A stretch of DNA of 64,000 nt, taken from CBFDBF01 sp050291465. Its GTDB lineage: Bacteria > Pseudomonadota > Gammaproteobacteria > Chromatiales > Chromatiaceae. The notes under the pieces were generated by a model that was not told the DNA's origin, made no database searches, and saw only the letters and a list, made by a program, of their open reading frames with translations. This document shows positions 55,396 to 64,000 of this stretch, in pieces. The stretch's first letter is position 1, and every line of letters starts with the position of its first letter. Position numbers and translations under genes: made by a program. The stretch covers positions 1 through 64,000 of the forward strand of contig JBNKJV010000007.1 of NCBI GenBank assembly GCA_050291465.1. Reading direction: 5' to 3'.

Positions 55396-56213
55396 GTCAG
55401 TTCTATACGCTTCCGAGAGCTTCTTTCCAGAACCAGACCAAAATACCCAAATAGGGCTACCCATAAGATCGGATAGGTTAAGTCAATATGAATCGCAGTA
55501 TATGTTGGATACCAGGCATCCCGCATAAACTCCACGATATGGATGACCGGATTAAATAGAATTATCTCGCGCAGAGTCGACGGTAAATCGCTTACCACGA
55601 AAAAAATGCCCGATATCCAGAACATGGGACGCATCACCACCACGATTATTCTTTCGACGGCTGGAACATATTTGATGACTGAAGAAAAGAACAGACCTAT
55701 CGACGCACCCAGGAGATTAGCCAGCAATAACGCGCAAATGACGTACAGTACCGACTCGACTACCAATTCTCCCCTGATATAGGCGCCAATGCCCATTAGC
55801 AGAATAAATATTACAGTAAGCGTCGAAAACTCCAACAAGGTACGCCCGATAACCAGGTCAAGCGGCATGACACGGGGATAATAAAGCAGCGGTTTATTCG
55901 CGTTTACTGATTGCAGAACCTGATTCTGCGTTTCTCGGAATAACATGAAAGGAATTATTCCCGTCACGATGAAGCCGGGCAGATCCATGCCGTACGGGAC
56001 ACCGAATCCGGTAAGATAGAACATGCCATAGAAGGCCGCTATCCAGAAAATGGGCTCTATCAGCGCCCACAGGTACCCCAGATGAAACCGTCCGAAACGG
56101 GTGCGCATCTCCCTGAACATCAGGGCATGGATGACTCGCAACTGGATCCGCAATCCCCGTTTCAGTTTTGCGAATTCCGGCTCGCTGGGTAAAGAGGCTG
56201 ACTCTGTATTCAT
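55392..56213 (-). CDS. kpsM: Capsule ABC transporter permease KpsM
   Basis: A 273-residue integral membrane protein with about six hydrophobic segments and the family features RVIHALMFREMRTRFG, LGYLWALIEPIFWI and LPLDLV-like PLDLVIGRTLLEF. It forms the channel with KpsT. It is translated just before kpsT with a 4-base overlap. Confidence 0.94.
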   Translation of the reverse strand: MNTESASLPSEPEFAKLKRGLRIQLRVIHALMFREMRTRFGRFHLGYLWALIEPIFWIAAFYGMFYLTGFGVPYGMDLPGFIVTGIIPFMLFRETQNQVLQSVNANKPLLYYPRVMPLDLVIGRTLLEFSTLTVIFILLMGIGAYIRGELVVESVLYVICALLLANLLGASIGLFFSSVIKYVPAVERIIVVVMRPMFWISGIFFVVSDLPSTLREIILFNPVIHIVEFMRDAWYPTYTAIHIDLTYPILWVALFGYFGLVLERSSRKRIELT

Positions 56214-56269
56214 CGCGATGTCGGATCAGGCTCTATATGTGAGGAGTGTAGGGATCAAGGTTTTGCCGG

Positions 56270-56629
56270 CTACTCTATAACGACACTCCGGACCGGCCTC
56301 CAACCCTCTTCCCCTTTACAAATCACCCGTCCCTGGTGACCGTCACTGTCCAGACGCTTGCACATCTGTCCCGTGGCGGCGTAATAAACCGACTCCACAC
56401 GCCAGGAGACACCGTCCATCACCACCGAATCACCGACCACGGCTTGATTCAGTTGGTCGTCGAGACTCGACTGCGCGCTCTTTTCCTCAACCTTCTCTTC
56501 CGGGGTAAACACCTTTGTTGTTTCAGTCACCAGTTCGTCCATGGTGGCGCAACCCGCTAACCCAAAAACCAGCAGGATCAGGCAGCTACGACCGGCCGTT
56601 CGGTACAAATCTCTATTCAAGAATTTCAT
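56270..56629 (-). CDS. Small lipoprotein, first gene of the capsule export series
   Basis: A 119-residue protein with a lipoprotein signal peptide (ILLVFGLAGC, Cys at about residue 27). The mature part holds VVMDGVSWRVESVYYAATGQMC and RVICKGEEGWRPVRSV, with two cysteines that may pair. I do not know its function. It lies 56 bases upstream of kpsM in the same direction and is probably co-transcribed. The ATG at 56629 is preferred to an in-frame TTG at 56635. Confidence 0.72.
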   Translation of the reverse strand: MKFLNRDLYRTAGRSCLILLVFGLAGCATMDELVTETTKVFTPEEKVEEKSAQSSLDDQLNQAVVGDSVVMDGVSWRVESVYYAATGQMCKRLDSDGHQGRVICKGEEGWRPVRSVVIE

Positions 56630-56657
56630 TCCCAAGCGTTTCCCCGGATTTCCCGAA

Positions 56658-56673
56658 ATATTACACGTAATAT
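56658..56673. promoter_or_regulatory. Palindrome upstream of the capsule export genes
   Basis: ATATTAC, two bases, GTAATAT form a 7+7 inverted repeat 29 bases upstream of the lipoprotein ATG. Its position fits an operator or an AT-rich promoter core, but no matching regulator is identified. Confidence 0.4.
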
Positions 56674-56773
56674 AAAGGAGTTGCGGTGGAATTTAAAAGC
56701 ATTGGTTCCATTCCCTGCCCAATCATGGTCGTAAACCACAGGGTGTGCATATCCGGCATGGAACCGTAGGGCC

Positions 56774-56817
56774 AAAAATAAAAAACCCCGGCCGCATAAT
56801 CAGGCAACCGGGGTTTA
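56774..56817 (-). terminator. Rho-independent terminator after tRNA-Glu
   Basis: On the minus strand AAACCCCGG pairs with CCGGGGTTT around a 16-base partly paired loop and runs into TTTTTTATTTTT. It starts three bases after the CCA end of tRNA-Glu and separates the tRNA genes from the capsule locus. Confidence 0.88.
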
Positions 56818-56819
56818 GA

Positions 56820-56895
56820 TGGCGTCCCGTAGGGGAGTCGAACCCCTGTAACCAGCGTGAAAGGCTGGGATCCTAGGCCTCTAGATGAACGGGAC
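56820..56895 (-). tRNA. tRNA-Glu (TTC)
   Basis: On the minus strand the sequence opens GTCCCGTTCATCTAGAGGCC and closes with the pairing ACGGGAC, a G discriminator and an encoded CCA. The anticodon loop CTTTCAC gives TTC for glutamate. Length is 76 bases. Confidence 0.97.
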
Positions 56896-56955
56896 ATATC
56901 TGTTTTATAAAGAAAAATCCGCTATACCGCGGATCCGGATCTTACTTTATAAATT

Positions 56956-57031
56956 TGGTGGAGCTAGGCGGGATCGAACCGCCGACCTCTACACTGCCAG
57001 TGTAGCGCTCTCCCAGCTGAGCTATAGCCCC
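56956..57031 (-). tRNA. tRNA-Ala (GGC)
   Basis: On the minus strand it begins GGGGCTATAGCTCAGCTGGG and ends TAGCTCC-A-CCA. The anticodon arm ACACTGGCAGTGT gives GGC for alanine. Length is 76 bases with encoded CCA. It lies 60 bases upstream of tRNA-Glu and is probably co-transcribed. Confidence 0.97.
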
Positions 57032-57126
57032 AAAAACGAGACGCGCATATTAGGCCAAGCAAGCCTTTTTGTCTAGCCCGCGTCCTGAATCTTTCGGCGC
57101 TTTACCGCCCGAATTTCGTTGGTATT

Positions 57127-57373
57127 ACCGCAGAGGGCGCTGAGGTACGCAGAGGTTAATTCCTCGGCGGGAGCATCTGTATCCTCCCCGGTAAGGAAGA
57201 CTGTAGAAGCGGCTCTGCAGCCGCCGGACAACCCCGGTCATCTCGGCTCAGGCCAAAATCCAGGCAGCCTCGATTTCAGGCTTATCGCACAGGACGCTGG
57301 AATACGTAGCGGCGCGCATTTCACCGCGGACTGGAGCTGTTGCCTCTCTGCGTTCCTCTGCGTCCTCCGCGGT
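57127..57373. repeat. Inverted GCAGAG-type repeat element downstream of glnS
   Basis: The left arm (57127-57155) repeats GCAGAGG-GCGCTGAGG-TACGCAGAGG. The right arm (57342-57373) is its reverse complement with about five changes (CTCTGCGTTCCTCTGCG followed by TCCTCCGCGGT). The pair encloses about 190 bases without a supported gene and fills most of the 390-base gap between tRNA-Ala and glnS. It looks like a miniature palindromic element. Confidence 0.7.
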
Positions 57374-57421
57374 GAGATCTATAGACGTTTATTGTCGGGT
57401 AGTGCCAACCCACAACCCGAC

Positions 57422-59119
57422 CTACATCCCCTGCTGCTCGATCTTGGCCCAGGAATCCCGCAGGGTAACGGTGCGGTTGAAGACCATTCGCTCCGGTGTG
57501 GAATCACGGGTATCCAGACAGAAATACCCTTCCCGCTCAAACTGGAAACGATCACCCGGTTGCGCCGCGGCCAGGCTCGGTTCCAGGTAACAGTGGGTCA
57601 GAGTATGCAGGGAATCCGGATTGAGATGCTCCAGGAAGGAGTCCACAGTTCTGTCCGCATCGGGCATCGGATGACTGAAAAGCCGGTCGTAGAGGCGCAC
57701 CTCGGCCTTTATGGCGTGCTCCGCCGAGACCCAGTGAATCACGCCCCGGACCTTGCGTCCCTCGGGGTTGGCGCCGAGGGTATCGGGATCATAGCTGCAG
57801 CGCAGTTCGATGATTTCTCCTTCCTGGTCCTTGATGACCCGATCGCATTTTATAACGTAGGCGTTACGCAACCGCACTTCACCGCCGGTGACCAGACGCT
57901 TGTATTTCTTGTTCGCCTCCTCGCGAAAATCGGCGCTGTCTATATAGACCTCGCGGGTAAACCGCAACCTGCGGTTCCCCATTCCCTCATCCTTCGGGTG
58001 GTTGGGGGCCTCCAGCTCTTCGCTCTGTCCCTCCGGGTAGTTTTCGATCACGACCTTCAGGGGATGCAGTACCGCCATGGCCCTGGGTGCGGTACTGTCC
58101 AGATCCTCCCGAATGCAGGCCTCCAGCATTCCCATCTCCACCGAGTTATCCGCCTTGGTGACACCGATACGGTCGCTGAACTCACGCAGTGAAGCAGGCG
58201 TGTAGCCGCGGCGACGCAAACCGGCGATGGTGGGCATGCGCGGATCGTCCCAGTCCTCCACAAAACCCTCCTCCACCAACTGGGTGAGCTTACGCTTGCT
58301 CATTACCGTGTACTGCAGGTTAAGGCGCGAAAACTCTATCTGCTGCGGGTGACAACCAATGGTAATGTTGTCCAGCACCCAGTCATAGAGCGGTCGGTGA
58401 TCCTCGAACTCCAGAGTACAGATGGAATGGGTGATCCCCTCCAGGGCATCGGATATGGGGTGAGTAAAGTCGTACATGGGATACAGGCACCACTCACCGC
58501 CGGTCTGGTGATGAATCACACCATGACGGATACGGTAGAGGGTGGGGTCGCGCATATTCATGTTGGGAGCGGCCATATCGATTTTTGCCCGCAATACCCG
58601 GCTGCCGTCTTCGAATTCACCGGTGCGCATGCGCTGAAACAGGTCCAGATTCTCCTCCACGGAACGCTCCCGATAAGGGCTGTCTTTACCCGGTTCTTTT
58701 AGCGTACCGCGATAGGCGCGGATCTCCTCCGCACTAAGATCACAGACATAGGCTTTCCCCTTTTCGATCAACTCCACGGCGAAACCGTACAGCTCCTCGA
58801 AATAGTCGGAGGCGTAATAGAGGCGATCCTCCCAGTCAAACCCGAGCCAGCGCACATCCTCGATAATGGAATTGACGTACTCCACGTTCTCCTTGTGGGG
58901 ATTGGTGTCGTCAAAACGCAGATTGCACAACCCGTCTTCATAGTCACGGGCGATACCGAAATTTAGACAGATGGATTTGGCGTGTCCGATGTGCAGATAG
59001 CCGTTCGGCTCCGGAGGAAACCGGGTATGGACACGACCGTCGTTTTTCCCTGCCTGCAGATCGGCATCTATGATCTGGCGGATGAAGTTACTGGGCCGGA
59101 TTGGTTCCTGATCGCTCAT
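57422..59119 (-). CDS. glnS: Glutaminyl-tRNA synthetase
   Basis: GlnS charges tRNA-Gln. The 565-residue class I synthetase has the HIGH-type motif PEPNGYLHIGHAKS near residue 36 and the KMSKS-type VMSKRKL near residue 275, then the beta-barrel anticodon-binding domain. The ATG at 59119 (MSDQEPIRPSNF) is the family start. It is preceded by a repeat element and by gltX. Confidence 0.97.
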   Translation of the reverse strand: MSDQEPIRPSNFIRQIIDADLQAGKNDGRVHTRFPPEPNGYLHIGHAKSICLNFGIARDYEDGLCNLRFDDTNPHKENVEYVNSIIEDVRWLGFDWEDRLYYASDYFEELYGFAVELIEKGKAYVCDLSAEEIRAYRGTLKEPGKDSPYRERSVEENLDLFQRMRTGEFEDGSRVLRAKIDMAAPNMNMRDPTLYRIRHGVIHHQTGGEWCLYPMYDFTHPISDALEGITHSICTLEFEDHRPLYDWVLDNITIGCHPQQIEFSRLNLQYTVMSKRKLTQLVEEGFVEDWDDPRMPTIAGLRRRGYTPASLREFSDRIGVTKADNSVEMGMLEACIREDLDSTAPRAMAVLHPLKVVIENYPEGQSEELEAPNHPKDEGMGNRRLRFTREVYIDSADFREEANKKYKRLVTGGEVRLRNAYVIKCDRVIKDQEGEIIELRCSYDPDTLGANPEGRKVRGVIHWVSAEHAIKAEVRLYDRLFSHPMPDADRTVDSFLEHLNPDSLHTLTHCYLEPSLAAAQPGDRFQFEREGYFCLDTRDSTPERMVFNRTVTLRDSWAKIEQQGM

Positions 59120-59148
59120 GTTTAAAAGTTTCTCAAAATAAAACGGTT

Positions 59149-59287
59149 GCCACGGAGGCACCGAGTACACGGAGATTTTCTATTCAGGTTAGTCGAACTA
59201 TTACCTTTTATCACTGGCTTTCACTTCCCGTGGGCAATTTCTCCATGCGTCCTTGTCCTGTCTCTGTGCTCCCTGCGTCCCTGTGGC
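59149..59287. repeat. Second inverted repeat element between gltX and glnS
   Basis: GCCACGGAGGCACCGAGTAC and the rest of the left arm (59149-59175) match the reverse complement of 59261-59287 in 18 of 27 positions. The motif resembles the element at 57127-57373 in its GGAGG/GAG spacing, so the two flank glnS. It occupies most of the 195-base gap. Confidence 0.55.
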
Positions 59288-59314
59288 TATCAAAAAAGGG
59301 ATTTGCGGATACCC

Positions 59315-60727
59315 CTATCGGGTGCTCTCTTCCCGCTCGCGGATGAATTCCAGCGCCCGGTGGATGCGCCGCAGAGTCGCTTCCCTGCCCACCAGAAACA
59401 GAGTGTCGTCGATACCCGGGGAAGCGGCGCGACCCGCCACCGCCACCCGCAGCGGCTGGGCCACTTTACCCATATTCAGCTGCAACCCCTCCGCAACAGC
59501 GTTTACCGCCTGATGCAGTACCTCCGGGGTCCACTGCTCCAATCCCGCGAGCGTCTCACGCATCTTCTCCAGCGGCTCCCGCGCCACCGGCCGCAGATGT
59601 TTTTTCGCCGCCTTCTCCTCGTATTGGTCGAAGTCCCGGTAGAAAAAGGCGCTGATCTCCGCCATCTCCACTAGGGTCTTGGCCCGCTCCTGCTGCACCC
59701 GAACCACTTCCACCAGATCCGGACCCGTGGCAGGGTCGATACCCAGCCTGCCCATGTGCGGACTGAGCAAATGAGCGATGCGGGCCGGATTATCGGATTT
59801 GATGTAGTGCTGATTAAGCCACATCAGCTTCTCACTGTTGAAGGCGGAGGCGGCCCGGTTCACCTGATCGATATCGAACAGCTCAATCATCTCATCCAGG
59901 GAAAAGATCTCCTGGTCGCCGTGTGACCAGCCGAGACGCACCAGATAATTCAGCAGCGCCTCCGGCAGGTAGCCCTCCTCCCGATATTGCATGACGCTTA
60001 CCGCACCGTGACGTTTGGAGAGCCGGGCGCCGTCGTCACCGAGGATCATGGGGACATGGGCATATTTGGGCGGTTTCTGACCCAGGGCCTGCAGGATATT
60101 GATTTGCCGCGGGGTGTTGTTCAGGTGGTCGTCGCCGCGGATCACATGATTGATCTGCATATCCATATCATCCACCACAACCGTCAGATTATAGGTCGGT
60201 GAACCGTCGGTACGCCTGATAATCAGGTCGTCCAACTCGGCGTTTTCGAAAACCACCCGCCCCCGTACCATATCTTCAACAACCACCGTGCCACTGTCGG
60301 GATTGCGGAACCGGATTACGTGAGGTTCATCCGGACTCACGGCCTTGCCCCGGCAATGCCCGTCGTAACGGGGTTTCTCCTTGCGTTTCATGGCCTCTTC
60401 GCGCAACTCGTCCAGCCTCTCCCTGGGACAGTTGCAGCGGTAGGCCAATCCCTTATCCAGCAACTCCTGGATCACCTCCGCGTAGCGATCAAAACGCTGG
60501 GTCTGATAAAAAGGACCCTCGTCATACTCCAGACCGAGCCAGGTCATTCCCTCGAGTATGGCGTTGACCGACTCGGCGGTGGAACGCTCCAGATCGGTAT
60601 CCTCGATACGCAGCACGAACCGGCCGCCGTGTTTGCGGGCAAACAGCCAGGAGAAAAGAGCGGTGCGGGCACCGCCCACATGGAGATAACCTGTGGGACT
60701 CGGGGCGAAACGGGTACGAACGGTCAT
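59315..60727 (-). CDS. gltX: Glutamyl-tRNA synthetase
   Basis: GltX charges tRNA-Glu. The 470-residue protein begins VRTRFAPSPTGYLHVGGART (HIGH-type) and has the KMSKS-type RLSKRHGA near residue 240. The C-terminal anticodon-binding helices follow. Its substrate tRNA-Glu gene lies 2.4 kb away in the same direction. Confidence 0.97.
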   Translation of the reverse strand: MTVRTRFAPSPTGYLHVGGARTALFSWLFARKHGGRFVLRIEDTDLERSTAESVNAILEGMTWLGLEYDEGPFYQTQRFDRYAEVIQELLDKGLAYRCNCPRERLDELREEAMKRKEKPRYDGHCRGKAVSPDEPHVIRFRNPDSGTVVVEDMVRGRVVFENAELDDLIIRRTDGSPTYNLTVVVDDMDMQINHVIRGDDHLNNTPRQINILQALGQKPPKYAHVPMILGDDGARLSKRHGAVSVMQYREEGYLPEALLNYLVRLGWSHGDQEIFSLDEMIELFDIDQVNRAASAFNSEKLMWLNQHYIKSDNPARIAHLLSPHMGRLGIDPATGPDLVEVVRVQQERAKTLVEMAEISAFFYRDFDQYEEKAAKKHLRPVAREPLEKMRETLAGLEQWTPEVLHQAVNAVAEGLQLNMGKVAQPLRVAVAGRAASPGIDDTLFLVGREATLRRIHRALEFIREREESTR

Positions 60728-60870
60728 GGATCAACAGGGTCCTGAAATAAGAAAAGCGGGATTCTACCAGACCCGGGAGGGATACGGTGAGGTCCGTTCC
60801 TCAATGAACCCGTCTTACCCGTTCCAGCAGCCGGAAACCTTCCCGGGCCCATCATCGCATCTACCGCTGT

Positions 60871-63213
60871 TCAGGGTTTGTGCCTGATGCGACGCGCAGC
60901 CGCTACTACCGCCTGTCCCAGGGCGATACCGCCGTCATTACTGGGGAGTAAACGATTGGTCAGGACCTCGATACCGGAATGTTTCATCCCTTCCAGTACC
61001 CGCTCAAACAGCAGCCGGTTCTGGAACACGCCTCCGGACAAGGCGACGACGGACAGACCCCGATCCCGACATAAACGGATGGCCAATCCCACAACCCCGT
61101 CCGCAAACCCCGCATGGAACGCCGCCGCTATCGCCTCCCGTTCCCGTTTTCTCTTCAGATCGTCAAGCAACGCGTACCACATGGGGGCCGGATCAAGGAC
61201 GGCCATATCCGCGGCACCCCCGACAGCGAAAGGATAGGGTTCCACGCTCCCGATCAGACCGGCCGGGACCGACGCCTCCAGTTCTATGGCGGCCTGCCCC
61301 TCGTAATGGCTCCGTTCCCTGCAGATATCCAAGACCGCCGCCACCGCATCGAAAAGACGCCCTGCGGAGGAACTCATGGGAGAATTGATACCGCCCGCTA
61401 TCATCCGATCCAGCAGTTCCAGGGGCCTGGTACGCAGATACCGTACCAATTCCAGACTGTCCCACTGTTCCAGCCAGTCCCCACCGAGACATTCACTCAG
61501 TTGCGCATAGCAGCTACGCCACGGCTCTCTCATTACCTGCGATCCCCCGGGCAGCGGGAAGGAGCGAAGACGACCCAGCCGTTCGTAGCCGGAATAATCG
61601 GCAAGTAGAAACTCCCCACCCCAGAGGGTGCCATCGGGACCATAACCTAACCCATCCAGGGCGATACCGAGCACCGGGCCGTCCGCCGATCCCCACCGGT
61701 TTTCCGCCAGACAAGCGGCAATATGGGCATGATGGTGCTGGACCTGTTCCAGGGCCATGCCTGATTTCTCTACCAGCTCCCGGCCATAGCGGGTAGAGCG
61801 ATAACCGGGATGCATATCGACCGCCACTGTCCCCGCCCGGTGCCGGAACAGCCGACTATAGAGCCCCTGAGCCGCCTTGTATTCCTTATAGGTTTCCGCG
61901 TCCTCCAGATCCCCCAGATGCTGAGACAGCACCGCCTGGCCGTCCTTCAGCAGACAGAAGGTATTCTTCAGTTCGCCTCCCAATGCGGTGACGGAGGGGT
62001 TGCCGCCCGGAGCGGGAGACAACGGCAGCGTAGTGGGGGAATAACCTCGCCCCCGCCGCAGCAAGCGCGCCTCATCTCCCATTATCCGCACCACTGAGTC
62101 GTCCACGCGATTAATGATATGGCGGTCATGCATCAGGAGATAATCGGCAATGGGGGCGAGCCGGGAACGGGCCTCAGGATTGCCCGTCACCTGAGGCTCT
62201 TCGCTCAGATTCCCGGAGGTCAGTACAATGGGAACCGGCATATGTTCCAGAAGGAGCAGGTGCAACGGCGTATAGGGCAACATGAAGCCGAGGGTACGTT
62301 GCCCCGGCGCCACGGAAGGAGCGAGCCGCTCCCCGCCACGGCTTTCCAGAAGCACGATAGGCGCCGCAGGGCTCTGCAACAGGGCACGCTCCAGGTCACC
62401 CAGACGGCAATACTCCAGCACCATATCCTCGTCTCCGGCCATCAGGGCGAAGGGTTTATGGTAGCGTCCCTTGCGCTCCCGCAACCGCCGGACAACCGGT
62501 TCGCTGGTGGCGTCGCAGGCCAGATGAAAGCCGCCGATCCCCTTTATGGCCACGATCTTCCCCTGCAGGATCAATCGGGCCGCCATATGAACGGCATCCT
62601 CTTCCGCGGTGGTCTCCAGCTCCACCCCGTCACACCCTTCCAGCCAGAGCCGCGGCCCACAGACGGCACAGGCATTGGGTTGCGCATGAAAACGCCGGTC
62701 CGCCGGATCCTGATACTCACGCTCACAGGCCGGGCACATGGTGAAACGATCCATGCTGGTATTGGCGCGATCGTAAGGGATGGCACGTACAATCGACAGG
62801 CGCGGCCCGCAGTGGGTGCAGTTGGTGAACGGATAACGATAGCGGCGATTCTTCGGATCCAACACCTCCGCCCTGCAGTCCGGACATATGGCCGCGTCCG
62901 GAACCACTCCGGTATGGACCTCACCTTCCCTGCTGGGAAGAATCCGGAACCCGTCCCCGGGGGCCGGTTCATCGAGGGGCTGCGTATCCAGGCTGTCGAT
63001 CCGGGCAAGGGGGGGAGAATCCGAATGCAGCCGGAGAAGAAATTTCTCCAGATTCTCGCTGTTGCCCCAGATACGGATAGTCACTCCCTGGCAGTCATTG
63101 AGCACGTCTCCCACCAGCTGCAGCTTCCGCGCCAGGCGCCAGACCGTGGGTCGAAACCCGACGCCCTGCACCAAACCACGAACCTGAACGGCTATGCCTC
63201 GTTGCTCACGCAT
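60871..63213 (-). CDS. hypF: [NiFe]-hydrogenase maturation carbamoyltransferase HypF
   Basis: HypF makes the thiocarboxamide on HypE that becomes the cyanide ligands of [NiFe]-hydrogenases, using carbamoyl phosphate. The 780-residue protein has an N-terminal acylphosphatase domain (VQVRGLVQGVGFRPTVWRLA), two CxxC-type zinc fingers (CPDC...CTHC and CPAC...CAVC), a YrdC-like domain and a Kae1-like domain with HHHAH near residue 490. The ATG at 63213 (MREQRG) starts directly before the acylphosphatase motif, so the longer frame to 63369 is set aside. No other hydrogenase or hyp gene is present. Confidence 0.95.
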   Translation of the reverse strand: MREQRGIAVQVRGLVQGVGFRPTVWRLARKLQLVGDVLNDCQGVTIRIWGNSENLEKFLLRLHSDSPPLARIDSLDTQPLDEPAPGDGFRILPSREGEVHTGVVPDAAICPDCRAEVLDPKNRRYRYPFTNCTHCGPRLSIVRAIPYDRANTSMDRFTMCPACEREYQDPADRRFHAQPNACAVCGPRLWLEGCDGVELETTAEEDAVHMAARLILQGKIVAIKGIGGFHLACDATSEPVVRRLRERKGRYHKPFALMAGDEDMVLEYCRLGDLERALLQSPAAPIVLLESRGGERLAPSVAPGQRTLGFMLPYTPLHLLLLEHMPVPIVLTSGNLSEEPQVTGNPEARSRLAPIADYLLMHDRHIINRVDDSVVRIMGDEARLLRRGRGYSPTTLPLSPAPGGNPSVTALGGELKNTFCLLKDGQAVLSQHLGDLEDAETYKEYKAAQGLYSRLFRHRAGTVAVDMHPGYRSTRYGRELVEKSGMALEQVQHHHAHIAACLAENRWGSADGPVLGIALDGLGYGPDGTLWGGEFLLADYSGYERLGRLRSFPLPGGSQVMREPWRSCYAQLSECLGGDWLEQWDSLELVRYLRTRPLELLDRMIAGGINSPMSSSAGRLFDAVAAVLDICRERSHYEGQAAIELEASVPAGLIGSVEPYPFAVGGAADMAVLDPAPMWYALLDDLKRKREREAIAAAFHAGFADGVVGLAIRLCRDRGLSVVALSGGVFQNRLLFERVLEGMKHSGIEVLTNRLLPSNDGGIALGQAVVAAARRIRHKP

Positions 63214-63447
63214 CTCTTTCCCGGTCCTCATCCCATACACCAGGATATAGCAGACGGACATCCATATTGAAGGCGAAACGCGACCTCGTCCTGAAGATTC
63301 ATGTGGAAATCGCAGAATCCAACCCGAAATCGAAACCCGTCGGGAAGAGCGAGGCCGAAAAAACACCACGTTGTCGCAAATTTGAGCGCTTGAGCCGTCG
63401 CACCCCTTCGTGTAACATCCTGCTTTCCTTGAAGTTCCACCTCTTCA

Positions 63448-63522
63448 GGGCGGTTAGCTCAGCGGGAGAGCACTGCCTTCACACGGCAGGGGTCACTGGT
63501 TCAATCCCAGTACCGCCCACCA
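63448..63522 (+). tRNA. tRNA-Val (CAC)
   Basis: The acceptor stem GGGCGGT pairs with ACCGCCC, followed by A and an encoded CCA. The anticodon stem CTGCC/GGCAG holds the loop TTCACAC, giving CAC for valine. Length is 75 bases. Confidence 0.96.
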
Positions 63523-63594
63523 TAAATACATACCCGTAAACGATCCGGGGTCAACCGGACGCGGGTGAGGAATCTCGTTTCAGGAAACAGGATT

Positions 63595-64000
63595 ATGACG
63601 CCGCAGGAGATCATCAAGGACGTCGCGCACCTCACCTCTCTACCGGATGTCGTTCTCAGGGCCAACGAACTGCTGGATTCCGAGAATGCCGGCGCCGCAG
63701 AGATCGGTGAGGTTGTCAGTCTCGATCCCGCCCTCTCGGCGCAACTCCTGAGGCTGGTCAACAGCGCCTTCTACAGTTTCCCCAACAAGATCGACACCCT
63801 CTCTCGTGCCATCAGTGTCATCGGCATTCGGGAACTCCGCTCTTTGATCCTGTCCGCTTCGGCCACCAAGGTCTTCAACAGGATCGCACCGGAGCTGATC
63901 GATATGAACGACTTCTGGCACAGAAGCGTCTACGCCGGCCTGGCCGCCAAGAAGATCTGCAGCCATAACCGGCGTGGGAAAGGAGAGATCCTGTTTCTTA
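63595..64000 (+). CDS. HDOD domain signalling protein, N-terminal part
   Basis: The frame is open from the ATG at 63595 to the window end (135 residues). AGGAAACAGG precedes the start. The sequence carries the HDOD pattern: LPDVVLRANELLDSENA, VSLDPALSAQLLRLVNSAFY, LSRAISVIGIRELRSLIL and FWHRSVYAGLAAKKI. HDOD proteins are regulatory relatives of HD phosphohydrolases that usually lack catalysis. What follows the HDOD domain is outside the window. Confidence 0.92.
   Translation, partial: MTPQEIIKDVAHLTSLPDVVLRANELLDSENAGAAEIGEVVSLDPALSAQLLRLVNSAFYSFPNKIDTLSRAISVIGIRELRSLILSASATKVFNRIAPELIDMNDFWHRSVYAGLAAKKICSHNRRGKGEILFL

Noticed and set aside
56214..56800. JUMPstart/ops element upstream of the capsule genes
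   Set aside because: No GGCGGTAG-type ops sequence was found on the coding strand there.
57119..58192. 357-codon plus-strand frame across the repeat element and glnS end
   Set aside because: It is formed by a repeat and the antisense strand of glnS.
62119..63270. 383-codon plus-strand frame opposite hypF
   Set aside because: Antisense to a confident hypF; no domain pattern.

Overview
The window reads as chromosomal DNA of a Gram-negative gammaproteobacterium. It holds complete inner-core/lipid A and envelope genes (kdsB, lpxK, lolCD), ExbB/ExbD, ComEC, AguA/AguB and HypF in a GC-moderate background. The order exbB-exbD-lpxK-trm112-kdsB beside comEC suggests a Chromatiales-like lineage; this is inference and no marker names the species. 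No phage, integrase, IS transposase or CRISPR array was seen.

Layout. 1-4 kb: the C-terminal end of an RTX protein, a terminator, and its type I secretion ABC ATPase and membrane-fusion protein. 4-7 kb: a PilZ protein and a DUF1631 protein on the minus strand. 7-15 kb: envelope housekeeping genes (kdsB, trm112, lpxK, exbD, exbB, comEC, lolD, lolC). 15.5-18 kb: a small exported protein and the agmatine-to-putrescine pair aguA/aguB. 18-22 kb: a 1352-aa CBS-PAS-GGDEF-EAL c-di-GMP protein. 22.4-26.6 kb: mfd and a CsiV-like protein.

26.6-56.6 kb is a 30-kb capsule locus, almost all on the minus strand. It has three parts. In transcription order these are: (i) a lipoprotein and the export genes kpsM, kpsT, kpsE and kpsD; (ii) a visibly AT-richer block of glycan genes: a GT2-GT25-GT4 triple fusion, a sulfotransferase, a GT2-like protein, two FkbM methyltransferases and a TPR-methyltransferase; (iii) a lipid/linker block: a 2560-aa reducing polyketide synthase, an alpha-oxoamine synthase, a GNAT acyltransferase, the C-terminal module of KpsC, a divergent LpxC-family deacetylase, KpsS, the N-terminal module of KpsC, a short-chain reductase and a radical SAM protein. 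Part (iii) resembles the lipid genes of the Sinorhizobium rkp and Burkholderia wcb capsule loci, but adds an LpxC paralogue, a GNAT enzyme and a KpsC split into two separated genes. My working model is that the PKS acyl chain is released by the oxoamine synthase as an amino-ketone, reduced and possibly N-modified into a sphingoid-like base, and used as the lipid anchor on which KpsS/KpsC build the Kdo linker for a possibly sulfated and methylated capsule. This is the best candidate for an undescribed system here.

56.8-64 kb: tRNA-Glu, tRNA-Ala, glnS, gltX, hypF, tRNA-Val and the start of an HDOD protein. Two pairs of inverted GCAGAG-type repeats flank glnS.
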